Below are positions 61,910 to 64,000 of a stretch of 64,000 bases of DNA, piece after piece (positions within the stretch are counted from its first letter, which is position 1; every line of letters starts with the position of its first letter). The translations under genes were made by a program, and so were the position numbers. Origin of the DNA: Luteolibacter ambystomatis (GTDB taxonomy: Bacteria; Verrucomicrobiota; Verrucomicrobiia; Verrucomicrobiales; Akkermansiaceae); the NCBI RefSeq assembly GCF_018137965.1, contig NZ_CP073100.1, positions 3,111,754 through 3,175,753 of the forward strand, given 5' to 3'. Under the pieces are notes generated by a model, which was given only the letters and a program-made list of their open reading frames with translations, was not told the DNA's origin and did not search any database.

Positions 61910-63523
61910 TCAACAAGCTCCTTTCCGGTTCACGAAGGTCCGGATCATGATCTGGAAATCGAGCAGGAAGTTCCAGTTCTCGATGTAGTCGAGGTCGAAC
62001 TTGATGCGCTCACGCAGGCAGGTATCGCCGCGCAAGCCGTTGACCTGCGCCCAACCTGTGACGCCCGGCTTGATGTTGTGGCGCACATTGTAGTGCGGAA
62101 TCTCCTCCTTGAAGTCCTCGATCAATTCCGGGCGCTCGGGGCGCGGACCGACGAGGCTCATGTCACCGCGCAGCACGTTCCAGAACTGCGGCAGCTCGTC
62201 GATGTTCCACTCGCGCATGAACTTGCCCACGCGCAGACGGCGCGGATCATCCTTCACCGTCCAGCCGGGGGAGCCGTTGGCTTCGGCGTCGATTTTCATG
62301 CTGCGGATCTTGAGAATCTCGAACGGCTTGCCATTGAGGCCGATCCGGCGCTGGCGGTAGATCACCGAACCGCGCGATTCCAAACGCACCAGCAGGCAGA
62401 AAAACGCGATGACGGGGGAGAATACCATCAGACCGATGATCGCCCCGATGATGTCGGTGGTGCGCTTCAACGCATTGTTGAAAGCGTGATGCAACGGCAG
62501 TTTGCCGACGCCAAGCACCGGCATGCCGTGGAAGCTCTCAAGATGGAGGCCGGACACCAGCACCTGGAAGCAATTCGGCACCATCTTGAAGTCCACGAAC
62601 TCCTTGCCGCAGCACTCGGCCAGCGAAACCATCTGGCCGCGGTCGAGCACGCCATCCACCGCCATCACCAGATCGGCTCCGGTTTCGCGGATCAGCGGAC
62701 GGAGGTCGTGATAGCCGCCGAGCACCGGAATTTCTTCCGGCGGCTGTACTTCGAGAGCTCCTCCCGGAGGTGCGATCACACCCACGACCGACATGCGCTG
62801 GGCACGGCCCTCCGTGAGACGCGCCACCGCACGGGCGCATTCCTCGTTCCAACCGACGAAGACCGCCTTCTGGCGCAACGCGTTCGCGAAGGATTCGCGG
62901 CGCAGCACGCAGTAGAGGAACCAGCGCCAGCCCATCAGCATGACCATGCTGGTCACGCTGGCGATGCCGCAATACATGCGGCTGATGGCGGGATCGATCT
63001 TGAAAACCAGCGCAAGGCCAAGGAAGCCGACAAACCACATCACGCACGACTTCACGATGACGGCGAAGGTTCGGCGGATCGCCAGATAATTGCGGGGATC
63101 GTGCAGGCGGAAATTCGCCAGCAGGAACATCAGCAGAGCGCTGCCGAACACCACGTGTCCGACGTACGCGCGAAGGTCCATGCCACCGGGGTGATCGACA
63201 CCGATGTGCTTGAGACCGGTTTCAAACCGGACGAGATACGCGGCCACGAGAGCCAATACGACCACACCGGCATCTCCCAGGAAACTGATGGCTACCAGTT
63301 TCTGGTGGGCGACCCAGGGGCGTTGGCGATGTCGTAGGGTGTAACTACCGTTGTTTGCTATCCTAGTGCTAGGGGCCGGAGCGACAGCTGGGGGGAGCTG
63401 GGCCACGGGAAACGCAGGGGGGATGCGGTTCATGGTGGGGGATGTGGGGATGACGCAGGGACGCCCGCTCCCCGGCTGGGGGAGGAGGAACAGGCAATCC
63501 GGAGATGGGTAAACGGCGCTCAT
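61910..63523 (-). CDS. Polyprenyl-phosphate sugar-1-phosphate transferase (WcaJ/EpsE-like)
   Basis: 537 residues. The N-terminal half has several membrane helices and a CoA-binding-like domain (KAVFVGWNEECARAVARLTE). The C-terminal half is the catalytic bacterial sugar transferase domain: GSVIYRQRRIGLNGKPFEIL, KIRSMKIDAEA, LRVGKFMREWNIDELPQFWN, VLRGDMSLVGPRPERPEL, and the final KPGVTGWAQVNGLRGDTC. It starts synthesis by moving a sugar phosphate to undecaprenyl phosphate. The ATG at 63523 overlaps the upstream stop (ATGA); an ATG at 63433 (MNRIPPAFP) is a credible alternative. Confidence 0.93.
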   Translation of the reverse strand: MSAVYPSPDCLFLLPQPGSGRPCVIPTSPTMNRIPPAFPVAQLPPAVAPAPSTRIANNGSYTLRHRQRPWVAHQKLVAISFLGDAGVVVLALVAAYLVRFETGLKHIGVDHPGGMDLRAYVGHVVFGSALLMFLLANFRLHDPRNYLAIRRTFAVIVKSCVMWFVGFLGLALVFKIDPAISRMYCGIASVTSMVMLMGWRWFLYCVLRRESFANALRQKAVFVGWNEECARAVARLTEGRAQRMSVVGVIAPPGGALEVQPPEEIPVLGGYHDLRPLIRETGADLVMAVDGVLDRGQMVSLAECCGKEFVDFKMVPNCFQVLVSGLHLESFHGMPVLGVGKLPLHHAFNNALKRTTDIIGAIIGLMVFSPVIAFFCLLVRLESRGSVIYRQRRIGLNGKPFEILKIRSMKIDAEANGSPGWTVKDDPRRLRVGKFMREWNIDELPQFWNVLRGDMSLVGPRPERPELIEDFKEEIPHYNVRHNIKPGVTGWAQVNGLRGDTCLRERIKFDLDYIENWNFLLDFQIMIRTFVNRKGAC

Positions 63524-64000
63524 GAGGGTGAGGGCACGAAAAGAGAATCGGCACCGCCGGGGCGGGCCTGGCGGATTTTCATCGCCGTGGAAGGAGGAGT
63601 CGCACGGGGCGCGGGCAGCGAGGAACGAACAACCGGCACCGAGGGGCCGGTGTCACCACCCGCTTTGACGCGGGCAGGCAGTTCATTCCAAACGAAGCCG
63701 ACCAGCGGGCCACCGGAGGTGCGGACGAGATCGGCGGCTCGGCGCAAGTCACGGCGATCGCTGGCCTTTTCACGAACCACCAGGCAGACCTGATCCGCAT
63801 AACGACTGATCGCGAGCGCATCGCTGGTGCTGAGGATCGGCGGGGTATCGATGACCACGCAATCGAACCAACGATAGGCGTCTTCCAACAGCGCTGGGAA
63901 GCGCGTGCCGGACAGCAGCTCCGAGGCATTCGCCTGCATGGTGCCGGAGGACAGCAGATAGAGATTCGGCAGCGCGGTGGGATGGCAGGTTTTCGCTGGT
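63520..64000 (-). CDS. BY-kinase-type (CpsD/Wzc-like) ATPase domain, cut by the right window edge
   Basis: The C-terminal 159 residues of a longer protein whose start lies beyond base 64000. The frame is open to the edge and reads LPNLYLLSSGTMQANASELL, then LEDAYRWFDCVVIDTPPILS (Walker B-like) and LAISRYADQVCLVVREKASD. This is the fold of bacterial tyrosine kinases that control chain length in exopolysaccharide export. The usual tyrosine-rich tail is missing; the end is Pro/Arg/Ser-rich instead. It is coupled by ATGA to the initiating transferase. Confidence 0.82.
   Translation of the reverse strand, partial: PAKTCHPTALPNLYLLSSGTMQANASELLSGTRFPALLEDAYRWFDCVVIDTPPILSTSDALAISRYADQVCLVVREKASDRRDLRRAADLVRTSGGPLVGFVWNELPARVKAGGDTGPSVPVVRSSLPAPRATPPSTAMKIRQARPGGADSLFVPSPS

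Overview
The window is GC-rich, almost fully coding DNA. It looks chromosomal and most likely comes from a Verrucomicrobiota bacterium (Verrucomicrobiales, Luteolibacter-like). That placement is an inference from gene content: several secreted helical-toroid (prenyltransferase/squalene-oxidase repeat) proteins, a DUF4175-like membrane protein, LamG-like secreted proteins, a GH29 fucosidase with carbohydrate-binding modules, a eukaryotic-type HisA and a YfbK-type protein. No prophage, insertion sequence, CRISPR array, rRNA or tRNA was seen.

Layout. 1-2.6 kb: NUDIX hydrolase, folB, polX. 2.7-6.1 kb (minus): a small operon for a zinc-ribbon protein, a secreted helical-toroid protein, a YdjY-type protein and a membrane-anchored Pro-rich protein. 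6.1-8.2 kb: rplS, hisI and, divergently, a DNA polymerase III delta'-like gene. 8.3-16.3 kb: secreted and hypothetical proteins, fabG, sixA, a metallopeptidase-like lipoprotein, a winged-helix-like protein and hisA. 16.4-18.4 kb: alpha-L-fucosidase. 18.6-21.8 kb: a 2-oxoacid dehydrogenase E1alpha-E1beta-E2 operon without E3. 22.4-26.3 kb: rex, a YfbK-type protein that seems to have lost its VWA domain, aroB and a metallo-beta-lactamase-fold hydrolase.

26.4-35.3 kb is the most distinctive region. Seven plus-strand genes are joined by overlapping stop and start codons: a large DUF4175-like membrane protein, a secreted coiled-coil protein, a small Cys/His protein, a secreted helical-toroid protein, and three tandem paralogues with a central lectin-like domain flanked by small beta-barrel-like 'NGD' repeats. 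It reads as one envelope or export assembly and is the best candidate for an undescribed system.

35.3-51.0 kb: aat with a Sel1-repeat protein, a periplasmic GDPD, tex, a large secreted glycosidase-like protein, a 224-bp composite inverted repeat, a lipoprotein-tpiA-pgk cluster, a SpoIIE-type phosphatase, an SGNH esterase and gapA. 51.2 kb: a convincing class D beta-lactamase homologue. 52.1-64.0 kb: an exopolysaccharide locus (glycosyltransferases, Wzy-like polymerase, Wzx-like flippase, initiating sugar-phosphate transferase, BY-kinase-like ATPase cut by the window edge, and a beta-helix protein coupled to the flippase). A small lipoprotein and a second GDPD lie between its plus- and minus-strand arms.

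Product names rest on motifs recognised by eye; no database search was possible.
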